From Cladopsammia gracilis (lineage: Eukaryota > Cnidaria > Anthozoa > Scleractinia > Dendrophylliidae), in the NCBI GenBank assembly GCA_022457155.1, contig JAJGOT010000169.1:542501-606500 (forward strand): a stretch of 64,000 nucleotides of DNA, given 5' to 3'. Under the pieces are notes generated by a model, which worked only from the letters and a program-made list of their open reading frames with translations, ran no database searches and was not told where the DNA came from. The position numbers were made by a program, and so were the translations under genes. Below are positions 47,371 to 58,600 of this stretch, piece after piece. Every line of letters begins with the position of its first letter. Position 1 is the first letter of the stretch.

Positions 47371-47719
47371 TCCTTAAATTAGAACGCATGTCCTTAAATT
47401 AAGAACATAGCTCTTAATTATAGCTAATCAATCCTTGCTTTGGGGAATGATGTTCTAAAACACGTTAGTCATGCTTATTCTTAGAGTACAACCATCCTTA
47501 AATTGAGGGGTGGTCGCTTAACTTAAGTAATTGATTTTTGTAGTATCCTTAAATTAGAACGCATGTCCTTAAATTAAGAACATAGCTCTTAATTATAGCT
47601 AATCAATCCTTGCTTTGAGGAATGATGTTCTAAAACAAGTTAGTCATGCTTATTCTTAGAGTACAACCATCCTTAAATTGAGGGGTGGTCGCTTAACTTA
47701 AGTAATTGATTTTTGTAGT
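47371..47719. repeat. Near-identical 175-bp tandem duplication
   Basis: Unit 1 starts at 47371 and unit 2 at 47546, both with TCCTTAAATTAGAACGCATG and both ending TTGATTTTTGTAGT. Only a few mismatches are visible (for example TGGGG against TGAGG), so the duplication is young. It abuts the end of the gene fragment at 47721. Confidence 0.9.
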
Positions 47720-47720
47720 G

Positions 47721-48290
47721 AGAGGCTAAGGGACAGTCAGGCATTTTTGAAACATCAGAACAGGTGGATGGTATGGCACTTTTGCCATTGGCATGGGAGA
47801 GAATCATGACATGCAATTGCTGCCAGGCATTATTGGCATTATGCAGAGGCTCTGCATATATTTTGTCAATGAGTTCCTTCAGTGGAGGGACATACTCCTG
47901 CCTGGAATTTAATGTTTTAATAAAGGTTAGTGCTTTGGGTCGCTTAGTTGATTCAGCAAGGGCTGTTTTTTCCAATTTGTCTTTCTTTGCGGTGACTTTG
48001 GCAGCCACCTCCAACCGATCCCGATACAACCATGGTTTCCAGGTTTCCGTTTCAGCTGGACCTAAACAACCATTTTCAGTGAATTTATTAGATTCATTGA
48101 CATCTCCAAAAGGGGAAAAGAAATGTGCTGCATTTGATAACTCCCCACTGAATGTGGAAGCCCATTTCATATCAGATGGAATAAGTTCCACTGTAAATCT
48201 TGCTTTTGCTTTTGATGCTGGTAACACATAAATCTGCTTTTCAATGTGGGCTATTTCCAAAGTAAGTCTCTCAGCATATCTAAACATGGA
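47721..48290 (-). pseudogene. Fragment of an unrecognised cnidarian repeat gene
   Basis: Open minus-strand coding: AERLTLEIAHIEKQIYVLP, ARFTVELIPSDMKWASTF, GELSNAAHFFSPFGDVN, WKPWLYRDRLEVA, SRQEYVPPLKELIDKI and PLHNANNAWQQLH. I recall this string of phrases from multicopy uncharacterised cnidarian proteins but know no function. The 5' side is cut by the inverted LINE at 48291 and the 3' side by the tandem duplication, so it is a fragment. Confidence 0.5.
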
Positions 48291-49473
48291 AGGATGAAAT
48301 TCACTACAGTTAGCACCACAGAGGAGGAAATTAGAACAAGAGTCTTCGTGGATTCAGGACTGAGGAATTTCCTAATTTGGCGAATTTTATACAATCCATG
48401 AAATGCCTTGCTGCAGATCTTACCAATGTGGATGGACATAGACATATTAGAGTCAAACCAGGAACCCAAGTTTCGAACACTGTTGACAGGCTGGATGGTA
48501 GAATCACCAACGGCGATGGAATCAATTGCGACTTTTGATAATTGGTGGCGAGAACCAATCTGAAATGCAGGCCTCCATAGCAGCTAGGGTGTGGTCTTGC
48601 GAAGATCTGTCATTGGGTCTAAACGACAGATACAGTTGTGTATCATCGGCATACCCATGAGCAGCGGGGAGATGGTTAGCGATCACGTGATATAGTCGAG
48701 ATATGTATAATATAAATAAAATAGGTTCCATACAGCTGCGTTGTGGGACACCACAGCTTAAATGGAAGTCATCAGATGTCCGATCGTTAATGAGAACACG
48801 TTGTTTTCGGTCCGACAGATAAGACGCAAACCATTTATGGGCAAAGCCAATGATTCCAAAATTTTTTTCAAGAACGTTAAGGAGAATCTCCTGATTGATT
48901 GTATCGAATGCAGAGCTGAGATCCAGTAGCATAAGAAGTACCAGACAGATCGTCTTCAGAAGGTGCTCAACGCCGCTGCTCGATTTATCTTTAGGATTCC
49001 CAAGTTTGATCACATTTCATCCGCCTTATTTCACCTCCACTGGCTTCCTGTAGCTTATCGCGTTCATTTTAAGTTGATGCTTGTAGTTTACAAGTCTCTT
49101 AACAATCAAGGCCCACAATACATTAAAGAATATCTGCAGCCACACTCTATTACAGCTCATCACCTACGTTCCTGCAATCAGGGCCTCCTCCAAGAACTAC
49201 TTTCAAGACCTTTGGAGATCGTGCTTTTGCTCGTTCCGGACCATTTCTGTGGAACAAACTGCCGCTTGAAATTCGAAACAGTCAAAGTGTAGCCGTTTTT
49301 AAGTCAAAGCTAAAGACGCATCTGTTCAAGCTGGCTTACAATTTGTTTTAGTACTTTTAACATTTTTATATTTTTAATATTTTATTGTTAATTGTAAAGC
49401 GCTTTAGAATATTTTTATAATTTTAGCGCTTTAGAAATGTTAATTATTATTATAATTATTATTTTCCCCCGAG
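48291..49473 (+). mobile_element. L2/CR1-type LINE with 5' inversion
   Basis: The right part (about 48937-49473, plus) encodes the RT C-terminal region: YQTDRLQKVLNAAARFIFRI, ALFHLHWLPVAYRVHFKL, and after shifts GPFLWNKLPLEIRNSQSV. A 3' UTR and an ATTATTATTATAATT tail follow. The left part (48291-48937) is on the minus strand and encodes the preceding RT region: LLDLSSAFDTINQEIL, GVPQ, HGYADDTQLYLSFRPND (catalytic YADD), ending STKTLV and the start of the next block. The element-order end of the inverted part is next to the start of the right part. This is the pattern of a twin-primed 5' inversion, and it is truncated and inactive. Confidence 0.75.
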
Positions 49474-49759
49474 CCTCAAAGTCAAGTTGGAATTTTAATA
49501 TATCACCATAAAAGCTCACCCCAACAAACATTCCTCTCTATTAAGCCCCTTCTCTAATAACTACCCCTCCCCTGGGGCCTAAAATAAATAAGCCCCCAGG
49601 GGCTAACTAGAGCAGTTTATGGTATATACAATGGAACCTACATAATAAAACAATGTTTGATTGTTGGAAATTGTTACAAGTGTTCAAGATGTAATCACAT
49701 TTGATGGCGTGTTATAAAAGGAGTGATTGCAGAATATCCCGTAACTTTGATTCACCATA
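49474..49759. other. Spacer, nothing recognised
   Basis: AT-rich with short C-rich words; no frame or repeat boundary of note. Confidence 0.3.
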
Positions 49760-49920
49760 CAGTAGAACCTCCACTAATGGACATCTCTCGCAAGAGGACA
49801 TTAATTCCAGGTCCGAGCCACATACAAACATTGCATTTTTAATCTCCCATAAGTGAACACCCGTCCAAAGTGGACACTTCATCTGGTCCCAAAGGTGTCT
49901 GCTTAAGGGAGATTCAGTTG
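49760..49920. repeat. pogo/Tigger-like MITE
   Basis: The left end CAGTAGAACCTCCACTAATG and the mirrored right end CAACTGAATCTCCCTTAAGC, with GTGTCTGCTTAAG and GTGGACACTTC inside, recall pogo-type CAGTAGAACCTC termini. TA flanks both sides. 161 bp, non-coding. Confidence 0.65.
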
Positions 49921-49989
49921 TATCAACATGTTGCTACTATACACTATTAATGATAAATTTGCTACTATAGATTATTGATGACAAATTTT

Positions 49990-50140
49990 CTTATTTTATT
50001 GTATTTTATTCATTTTTAAGTGGAATACCTGTAAACTAGCTGGTTTGTTATCGTTGTGGCTTTTCAAAGGCATCTATGATAACATACTCTTTTATAGCTA
50101 AGCATATGACACAATAAACAGTATTGTATTGTATTGTAAC
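49990..50140 (+). mobile_element. LINE/SINE 3' tail (GTATT repeats)
   Basis: Ends in ACACAATAAACAGTATTGTA followed by further GTATT units, the short tandem tail of a retroposon. No reading frame remains upstream. Confidence 0.4.
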
Positions 50141-50325
50141 ATGACTGTGTCAGAACTCTTCGAAGAACGAGGTGTTACACAATAGGCACCATTCTTATCA
50201 ATAAGATGTAAATAAGTTGTGGGTAATCTGCAATTTAGCCAAATAAAATGTATTATTTATAAGCTGAATTTTAAAACTCGTTAAACCTAAATTAAGCATT
50301 GAGCTTATATATTATTATGCACTAG

Positions 50326-51040
50326 ACAATTGTAAACCCCCCCCCCCCCCCACCTCGGGGAATAGTGGGGCATTTAGCTGCTTTTGAAAGGTACATTTCT
50401 CTGACTGGGTGGGGGGCTTTCTTTTTATTGAACCCCAACCCATGTGTATGGGGCTTTAGGTGGGGCAAAATGGGGGATTTGACATAAGGGCCGGAGTAGA
50501 TTCCCTGCATCGATGCATATGTCTTCAGGTTTTGTATGTGGAAAGCGGTCGGGGAAACAGACAAGGTCAAGTGTGAAAAATCTTCTTTTTTACTTGTTAT
50601 TTCTTTCAATGCTACTGTTGATGTATGACTGGTGATTTTTTTTCACTTTGACTTTAAAATACAGCTCAAAACGTATTTAAAAAAGAATGTGGCACAAGTC
50701 ATGTCCTTTCCATTTGAGTCTCATCCAAAATGTCTGTGGGCTGCTGTTTTTCTCAGTACAAATAAGGGAATAAATATAAACAAACAGCTAGCTTTATTAA
50801 ATATATGGAAGCTGTCATCAGTGGTGTCTTGTTGTGTTTTATATGCATCCGCTCGTTATGCTTTATAATTCCATTATTGTTTACTACAATTTTCTCCATT
50901 TCGCAGAATTTGTCTCACAGGGTAGGGGATTTTACACCAAATACTGCACCAGGGGATGGGGGAATTGTCAATTATGGCAACACAAAACATCCATGCCCCC
51001 ACCATTCCTTGAGGTTGGGGGTGGTGGGAGTTACAATTGA
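50326..51040. mobile_element. 715-bp non-autonomous DNA transposon
   Basis: Terminal inverted repeats begin ACAATTGTAA at the left and TCAATTGTAA (mirrored) at the right. They extend about 55 bp through a C-rich stretch to ACCTC..GGAAT.GTGGGG. The four bases CTAG flank both ends (50322-50325 and 51041-51044). The interior has no recognisable gene; the frames at 50322-50868 are non-homologous. The superfamily is not assigned. Confidence 0.75.
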
Positions 51041-51044
51041 CTAG

Positions 51045-52599
51045 TAAATTATACATACATGTGCATGTCAAAGATCAATTTACCTTTCTTTTAAGGCTTT
51101 TAAATTTCCTTCTTTCAGTCGAGTATACTTTACAATTTTCGATATATTTTTCTCTCAGCACCTTTCGTCTTAGAGCTAACTCCCCCAACGGAAATTTGTC
51201 CCTGACATTGCTTTGGTACGTCTAGCTGTCTGACGACCTTTTCTAGCCATGTACTTTGTACTCAAAGCGAATACTTAAAAACAATATGGATTTCCTCGAT
51301 TGCATGTGAATTCTTCTTAAGCAAGCTTCCACACTTGTCACCCAAAGACAACCAAACCACTACCAATGCACAGGTTTTACGTCCCAGCTTTCTTAACACA
51401 AACTTGTGCCAGTAAACAACAGTTCTCTCACACGAAAAGTGGGCAGTCTTCCGGCCCGTCATAAAATTTGTCACGCCTGGAAGCAAGTAATGAAAATGAA
51501 ATTCACACATCACAGATACAATACCAATCCGAGGTATCCATGGTTTTAGTTTTTTAAAAAAGTTGCATGAAATTCAAAAACTCAACGTTCCTTCCTGTAC
51601 ATCGCTTAGGCCTTAACTTCACATCAAGATATTAAAAAAATCAATATTGAACTCTTACTTACCGTAAAGTCCTCAAAAAGACATCAAATGAAAGATCGGA
51701 AGCTCCTCTTTCAAAATGGCTGCTCGTGGGTTTTAATTTATGTCCAACTGCCCCAGAATTCTAGGCGAAACTCTAATTATTCAACAATAAATTTGACTAC
51801 AATCAAATCTCACGCGCCGCCATACTGGATAAAAATTCCACTGGCTGAAATGGCCAGATTTCTGAGCTGCTCTACCCGGCTTGTACAGTTAATTTAGCCC
51901 AGTTCTGCAGGTTGTTAAAGGCTGTTGACCTAAACAGTACTCTTGATTGACCTACACCTCAGAAACATGCACATCAGTGTATATTTGAAATACATTTGGT
52001 TTCAATTTCAAAAGAGGGATGAAATACTTACGAAAGCTAAAGGGCAGACCTACAGAACACATCAAAGTACCAACACTGGAACTTTTTGTTCACAGAATTA
52101 AAATATAAGGGAGGAAATGATCCTGGGGGCAGAGCATTTGCCTGCTGCCATATTTTTACTCATGCCGCTTTGCATATGAGTAATAAATATCAGGAGTGTA
52201 ATATGAGAGACGTGAGTTGCAAGAAGGCCTGCGGCACCCATGATGTCATAATGGGGGAACATAGAATCATCTGCAGGTATTACTGCGAGCTTGTAGGCTG
52301 GGGCCAGCCCCCCTCATTTCGACAGTCTCGCCTCAGTCCCCGCGCTTTAGCTTGTCCGCTGATGCCCGGCATGTTGCACATACAGCTTAGTAACTTCCCA
52401 CGTTGTTCACCTTTCCTCCATTCACCGGTTTGATATGGGGGATGTTTTTAAAGCATAGACATTTTTGTTCTAAATATTGGGGTTTACTGTGTCTGCAATT
52501 GTTTTGGATAGTGAGACAAAATTATGTCAACATGCTTCTGAAAGAATTTGTTGGGGATTCTTGGGCAAGTAGATATGATCACGTTATTGAACCTCCACT
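51045..52599. other. Spacer, no recognised gene
   Basis: Several short frames (for example 51262-51513 minus and 52086-52433 plus) lack recognisable domains. I see no strong repeats. Confidence 0.3.
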
Positions 52600-52883
52600 T
52601 TGTCCTATAAGTTCAGCGTCCTGTAGAACAAAGGATTTCTTCAGGCCAAGAGTATTCGTTTGGTGTCCCGTAGCTCACTTTGGGAGCATATGGCAGTATT
52701 ATCCAACTCAGTGAGTGGACGAACGTGTTGGCAAAAAAGTTGTGCTCTCGGAACCCAAGGTTGATTTATTCAATCGGAGGAAACATGCTTCTCGTTCAGA
52801 GAGTGTATGTATGTAGACACGCTGGAATGCGCCTTACATCTTCTTTTCTTGCCTCCTTAACAGCATTGATGAGAACATTTTAA
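52600..52883 (+). pseudogene. Fragment of a zinc-ribbon-like repeat protein
   Basis: The sequence reads PRVFVWCPVAHFG, then in another frame LSEWTNVLAKKLC, then NPRLIYSIGGNMLLVQRVYV. I recall the phrase NPRLVY..GN.LL.QRVY.C from multicopy cnidarian and fish proteins that begin with a Cys-rich unit. The fragment is frameshifted and short, with no clear exon borders. Confidence 0.35.
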
Positions 52884-53179
52884 AGGCAAGACTCGATTAT
52901 AATAACTTGTGCTTGAGAAGATGTGCTGTTTGCAGCATTGGAGCTGCTTGTACTAGTTGAATTGATGTAACTTGGTATTATCAAGTATTTTGTTTTCTCC
53001 CAGACTTCTTGTTAGTATTTCTCAAGCTTGACTGCCTGCAGAATCTTAAAAGAAACATGTGTACTTAGCTATGGAAAGCAAAACATACTTTTATATCATA
53101 ATTTACATTATTTTACATGCATTATATAATGCTTGTTGTTTGGAGGAATTATTGCCCAAAATTGATGTGAAAATATTTT

Positions 53180-53548
53180 TAATTGCCAATTATTTTCTGC
53201 AGCTTAACAAAGCCCAATAAAGATACATTTTCACCCTGAAGATTTGGTTGGATGTTCCTGCTTTACTGTTGTCCTTATCTCCCCAAATAACACCATAGTC
53301 TAACAGTGGACTTATCAAAGTATTATATAGCAAAACTTGTGCATCTAAGGGTAAAAGTTGTTTAACACGTTTCTCTGGCAATTAATGATTTGATTAATTT
53401 TGTTCATGCCATGTCATGTTTTATGAATCACAACACTGAGGTACTTGATTGAATCTGAAATCTCAAGACTTTCATTATCTATAACAAGCTCTATAGTTGG
53501 GCAAGTTCCAAATAATATAAACTTGGATTTGGAAGTGTTTAAGGTCTC
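53180..53548 (-). mobile_element. LINE reverse transcriptase C-terminal fragment
   Basis: The minus strand reads NTSKSKFILFGTCPTIEL, then SLEISDSIKYLSVVI, then after shifts KRVKQLLPLDAQVLLYNTLI and SPLLDYGVIWGD. These are the thumb and C-terminal phrases of Jockey/CR1-like LINEs. Stops and frameshifts are present and both ends are truncated. Confidence 0.65.
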
Positions 53549-53589
53549 GCACGGACAGATTCCGAGGGTTGGACTGTAAAGTCCAGTCA

Positions 53590-54637
53590 ATCTTTGTTAC
53601 AATCTGAGGTTGTTACCAGTGCTGGGCTAGATGGAATCGGCGCTTCACGCACTGCAGCATAGGGTGCTCGTTGTTGTTGCACATGCAACATCAATGAGTA
53701 GCCGCGTACGTGGTACCGGTGATGGTGCAGGAACATTTGCCCGAATATTTCCAGTCATGGCAGTAGGTTTCTTTGGCTGAACGTGAAGAACGCTGTGATT
53801 GAGCTTGAGGGGAAGTTAGTGCTCATTGCAGGCCTAGTGGCCGAGAGTGTGTGGGAAGGTCTTGATAGCTGAAAAAGGTCTGTGACCTTTTGTGAATAGT
53901 GTCATAACTTGTCCACGTGAGCTTTCCCTGTTCAACTGCTGTGGCGATGACTAAATGAAAACTACATACCCTTTGCCAGCTATAAGTCTTTGCACGCTCC
54001 ATCAATAGTTGTAGGTGCTTAAGGAGAACCTGTTGTTGTGGTGCAGATTGTTCTTTGTAGAATTCTAAAAAACCAAATATAAAATCAGGAATTTCTAAGG
54101 ACTTATAAGTGATCGTACCTTTGGATGAGAAAACGTAGTTGTTTGGTAAGGTACGCCCAGGCTTCTGCTCCTCCTGTAACTGCGCTAAGGTTGGTAAGTC
54201 CGTTGTTGCAAACCGCTCATGGGCATGGGTAGTTGCTGTGCTTTGATCTTTGCCAGCTTGAGCTCAGCTTTGGTGATCTCTAGTTGGAGCTTTAGATTTA
54301 GATTTTTGATTTTTTCTGGCTCAAGGCTAGCGGGGATGGATGGGCCTGCACAGGCAGTCACTGTTTGCAGGTTGCCTTGTGCTTGTTCGGACGATTTGGT
54401 CTGTTTCTTTTTAGACCAGGCACCGGTTGGATTCTCCTCCACAAACTGGGGTGAGGACAGTAACTGCGTTAAGCTGTCTACATCATAGTTGTAGTCGTCT
54501 TTGTCTAGCCTGTGGGCCATGATTTTGAAGAAGGATAAAGGATCTCGACCAGAGAGGTGTTTGAGAGCATGAGCAGAAGAAGGATTGTACTCGTTTACAA
54601 CAATGACAAAGGATGAACTAACTAATGCAAGATACAT
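53590..54637 (-). pseudogene. Retroelement gag-like gene, frameshifted
   Basis: From 54637: SSAHALKHLSGRDPLSFFKI, an acidic/Ser linker, then a helical coiled-coil stretch (NLNLKLQLEITKAELKLAKI). After one shift near 54200 the frame runs open through LAQLQEEQKPGRTLPNNYVF, LKHLQLLMERAKTYSWQRV and CSFHLVIATAVEQGKLTW to 53823. Further downstream, in another frame, comes a Cys/His cluster (CHDWKYSGKCSC..CCMCNNNEHPMLQC). The order coiled coil, helical SW..V..FH domain, then zinc finger resembles gag proteins of tyrosine-recombinase (DIRS-like) retroelements. No RT or recombinase is present here. The family call is tentative. Confidence 0.45.
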
Positions 54638-54769
54638 AAAATACTCATACTTATACTTAATTAGCTGATAAGAAAATTCCTACGACTAGGGTTACACAGT
54701 TGACACACAGTAATTAATACTTTAACACAAAACATTAAAACTCTCAATTCTAGTGTTTTGAAAATATAA

Positions 54770-54985
54770 AGAAGTGTCTTTGACTGCGGATGACCAGGAT
54801 GGAATTAAATGGATTGCAACTTGAAAAATAGTACATTATGGATTGTTTTCCCTTTGCGAAATCACATTATACCTAAATATTTTCTATCTTCTATTTTATT
54901 CTAGGTGCATTATGTGTAGGAGATAAGTTAATACTTTTAACAAAAATAGGTAAAATCACCATGACAATGGCCCTTTCACTGAAAA
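54770..54985. repeat. Partial copy of the AAAGGGCTATGTC MITE
   Basis: Shares GACCAGGATGGAATTAAATG and ATTGCAACTTGAAAAA with 42640-43040 and ends TGACAATGGCCCTTTCA, the mirrored terminus of that family. The left end is missing. Confidence 0.55.
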
Positions 54986-55669
54986 GTACTAAATTTGAGG
55001 AATCCACATTATCAAAGGATCAGTTATTGCAATTTTTATCTCAGGATGTGCTCCGTGATATTTATTACCCTTGTAAAACAAATCTGGAATATTCTGGGAA
55101 ATTCCAGAAATTTTCTAGAAATATTACAGAAAAGATTTCTTGAAATTTCTAGAATTTACCAGTTTTCTTTGAATTTTCTAGAATGTTAATGAAACATGCT
55201 AATTAGGGTACGAATCTGTCAGCTTTATTCCAGAAATCAAAATTTGGCATAAATCAGGTTTTTTTCCAGCTTTTTCCAGCTTATTGCAAAATGTCAGTTT
55301 CTAGATTTTTTTCTAGAAAATTCTTGCACACTCCTAAATGTAAGAAAGTGAATACAATACATTCAATTCCAGCTTTTTCTAGCATATTCCAGATTTTTCA
55401 TCATTATTCCAGCTTTTGCCAGCATTATTCCAGCATTATTCCAGATGTTTTTAAATGAGCAACCATTCACAACTTCCATCAACTGTAAAAACATGCCCAA
55501 CAAAAACAGCAGTCATGACTTTTATTTTCCTAATGCCAAATGTATTTATTTCAAATTCAATTAAAACGTGTAAAACAACATTATCAAAAATATATGTGAC
55601 ATGTACTTGTTAATCTTTGTTTGTCCATGTCCTGAAACAGTAACTTTGGTTCTTGCCCTTTCTTGCCCT
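54986..55669. repeat. TTCCAG/TTCTAGAA-rich tract
   Basis: From 55085 to 55450 the words TTCCAG, TTCTAGAA and TTATTCCAGC recur many times with no fixed period, and short inverted TTCnnGAA units are frequent. It resembles a degenerate minisatellite. The remaining sequence to 55669 is 3' flank of the next gene and has TTGCCCT repeats near 55640-55715. Confidence 0.5.
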
Positions 55670-58600
55670 TTATATTTGGCCTTGTTTTCTTTGCTTGCCC
55701 TGGCTTGCCCTGGCCTTCTCAAGAACCAGGCCAAGGTCCTTTCTTACAGATGACCTCGTGGCTGCCAGAAATGTTTTCTTTAATACAATACCTGTAAGAG
55801 AAAAACAGCCACATGAAAATTAACTTTAAATTATGCATGTTAAATGCATGGTAGTAAATATGTTTGTTATCTCTATTTAATTATTATTAATATTAATAAC
55901 TGTATAATTTTAATTAGTATCTCACTGCAAAGTAATCCTTGGAAATAAGAAAGATATTGACAGAAAGATGTTCTCCAAATATAAACAATTTTAAATGGTG
56001 ACACCAGATGCTGGTTACATTGCAAGTCGAGCCATGGTTTGGCATGACCAAACAAAAATTTGGGATTTTGTTTCCTGAACAAGACTTCTTTCAGTCAAAA
56101 AAATATGCTTCATGTATAAGCATGTAGAGAGAAAAAGGGAAAAATATATAAAAATCTAAACTAACTTTCTAAAAGACTCCTTCTTGATGGACTCAGGCCT
56201 GGTCGTGATTCATACGCTTTGTTGCATTGAAAGCCAGTGACCGATGAACTCAGCTGTTTGGCTAGTGCCTCCACTGCTGACTTTCCATCTGTGGCGTCTT
56301 AACTTGTGTCTCCTAAAACAACAACATAAATACAAAATAATTACAACTCAATGCATTTTGCCATATATGCTTCTGAATTAATGCTTTTAAGGTAATAAGC
56401 AAATTAAACTTGTATAATTAATGGCTGGGTTTTTACCAGTCTTTCTCCAAATTCAGGCTTCTGATAATGTATTGTAGCGTACAGTCAAGAAAAGATTCAG
56501 ACAAGACTTCAAATCCAGTGCCATATTTGCACTCATTTGGGTGCATTAATTTCCACTCTAAAATAGTATGATTGTCAGATAATAATAAAATTAAAAACTT
56601 GTATCAGTCTCATAGCAAAGTACAGCTGTTACATGTACATGCGGAATACAGTTTACTTATTAGTACATATTAATTAAAGTTGAACCCACTGGGTGAAAAA
56701 TTCCCAACTATGACTGAACGATCAACCACAAAAAATATTTCTTCTGTAATAGGCCTATACGTTTGACAGGTCTGCAAAGGGGTGCAATCAATGTCATTAC
56801 TAAGGGCAGTCATTAGTTTTAACATTCACATTTTATCTGTAAAACGTAAGTAAAGATTAGTGATACCTTAGTAAGACCATTGAATCTTTCTTCATTTGGA
56901 TCTTCTTTCTCTGCAACTTCATTTTCAAAAACTGGTACCAATGCCTTTTCCTGTTCAATTAAATAATGTCAGTTATGTTAAACAGAATTAGAATTGAATT
57001 TCCACATAAAACAACTCAATGGTTCACTGACAAGAAGCAATATAGGGCTATTATTTGATTGTTTCAGCAAGAATCTTATAACTAGGCTGGTAAGATTCAT
57101 TGAAGTTTGATTGTTCTCAAAATCAAGGTGCTAACTTATGATTCTATGTAAAAGGCTAGCTAAATTTTATTTTAATTTAGTGTATGTGCACTAAAAACAT
57201 ACAACACAATAAACTTGTTGAATAAAATCATTCAGTCAAAAACTTCTAAATCACAAGATAGTCAATGGGTTCAAATTTGTTGCAACAATGTGATGTCTTC
57301 TCTTGTTTAGTACCTCTTGCAAAATAAATGTTAACACTTCAGTATGTGATAAACAGAACTATTCAAACCCTTCGCCTTTTTGAAAAACTTAAATGTTAAA
57401 ACATAGTTTTGAATTCAAAGCATTATGGACACTGCCGATGAAAATAACCATTGATGTAGGCACGGATGTAGCAACTACTTTCTCTGTCGACGATAAAGTA
57501 CAATGTGAATTAATTCTAAATTTAAAGTGCATATGATGTTTTTATTTGCTTGATCGAATCTACACGATGTTCTGATAAGAAAATGGGAAAAAAATTTTGT
57601 TATCGATTTTCCTTCTCCGCGTTTTGGCCGTCTAAAAACGTGAAATTTTACTTACGGTGTGTTACAAAACTGCGCAAGAAGAAAGACTGGAAATAGTCCG
57701 CTGTGACGTCAATACAGGAATGCCAGTGTCGAGGTTTCTCATTTCCTCACATTTTTTGATGCGCCCTAAGGAAGAAACGTGGTTCTATTAAGGTGTGTTG
57801 TCTATGGTTGTAGCGACACTGGCATACCTGTATTGACGTCACAGCGGACTATTTCCAGTCTTTCTTCTTCTTGCGCGGTTTGTAACACACCGGAAGTGAA
57901 ATTTCACGTTTTTAAACGGCCAAAACGCGGAAAAGGAAAATCGATATCAAAAATTTTTTTCCATTTTCTTATCAGAACATCATGTAGATTCGATCAAGCA
58001 AATAAAAAAATCACTGTCATACACTTTAATGATCTCGTTTGTCCCTCTTGAAAATATCAACAATTTTGTGATTTATAATTATAAAGCTCCTTACCTTTGC
58101 TTCTTTCTCAATTTCTCAAGTTCAGCTTCCAAATTGTTAAGTCGGCTGCTGAGTGACTGCAGCAAGGGTTGACAATTTGGACAAGGGTTGTTGACATCTG
58201 ATAATGATGGCATCCCTTGCCAACTGTCATCTCTTGGGATGTGGCCTCGCACTGTTTGCAACTGATGCAAGTTGGTGTTACGAGATGAATAACCCATTGG
58301 TACTTGCCATTCCGAGACATAGTCAGAACAATGGCTTAGGCTTCGAGAAATGGAGAACTCCTGTTGTGGAATGTCAGGTGGAGAAAACACTTGTGAAGGA
58401 CTGGACAAAGAAGAATGGCTCAGTGAAGGACTGGTTGATGCTGTATTAGTTGACCCCATTGATGGTGAAGGGAGCTGATATGTCGAGGCAGGGATGACAG
58501 GTGAAGCTGGTTTGTATTGAGATGGAGGGGATAACTGTATTGTGGTGCCGAGGGTTGATGACTGCCATGGTGGAAAGAAAGTGCCTTCCCTATTCTGTTC

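Noticed and set aside
47764..48231. Plus-strand 155-codon frame
   Set aside because: Antisense to the minus-strand fragment that carries the conserved family phrases.
50322..50868. Frames within the CTAG-flanked transposon
   Set aside because: They have C-rich and AT-rich low-complexity translations and no transposase motif.
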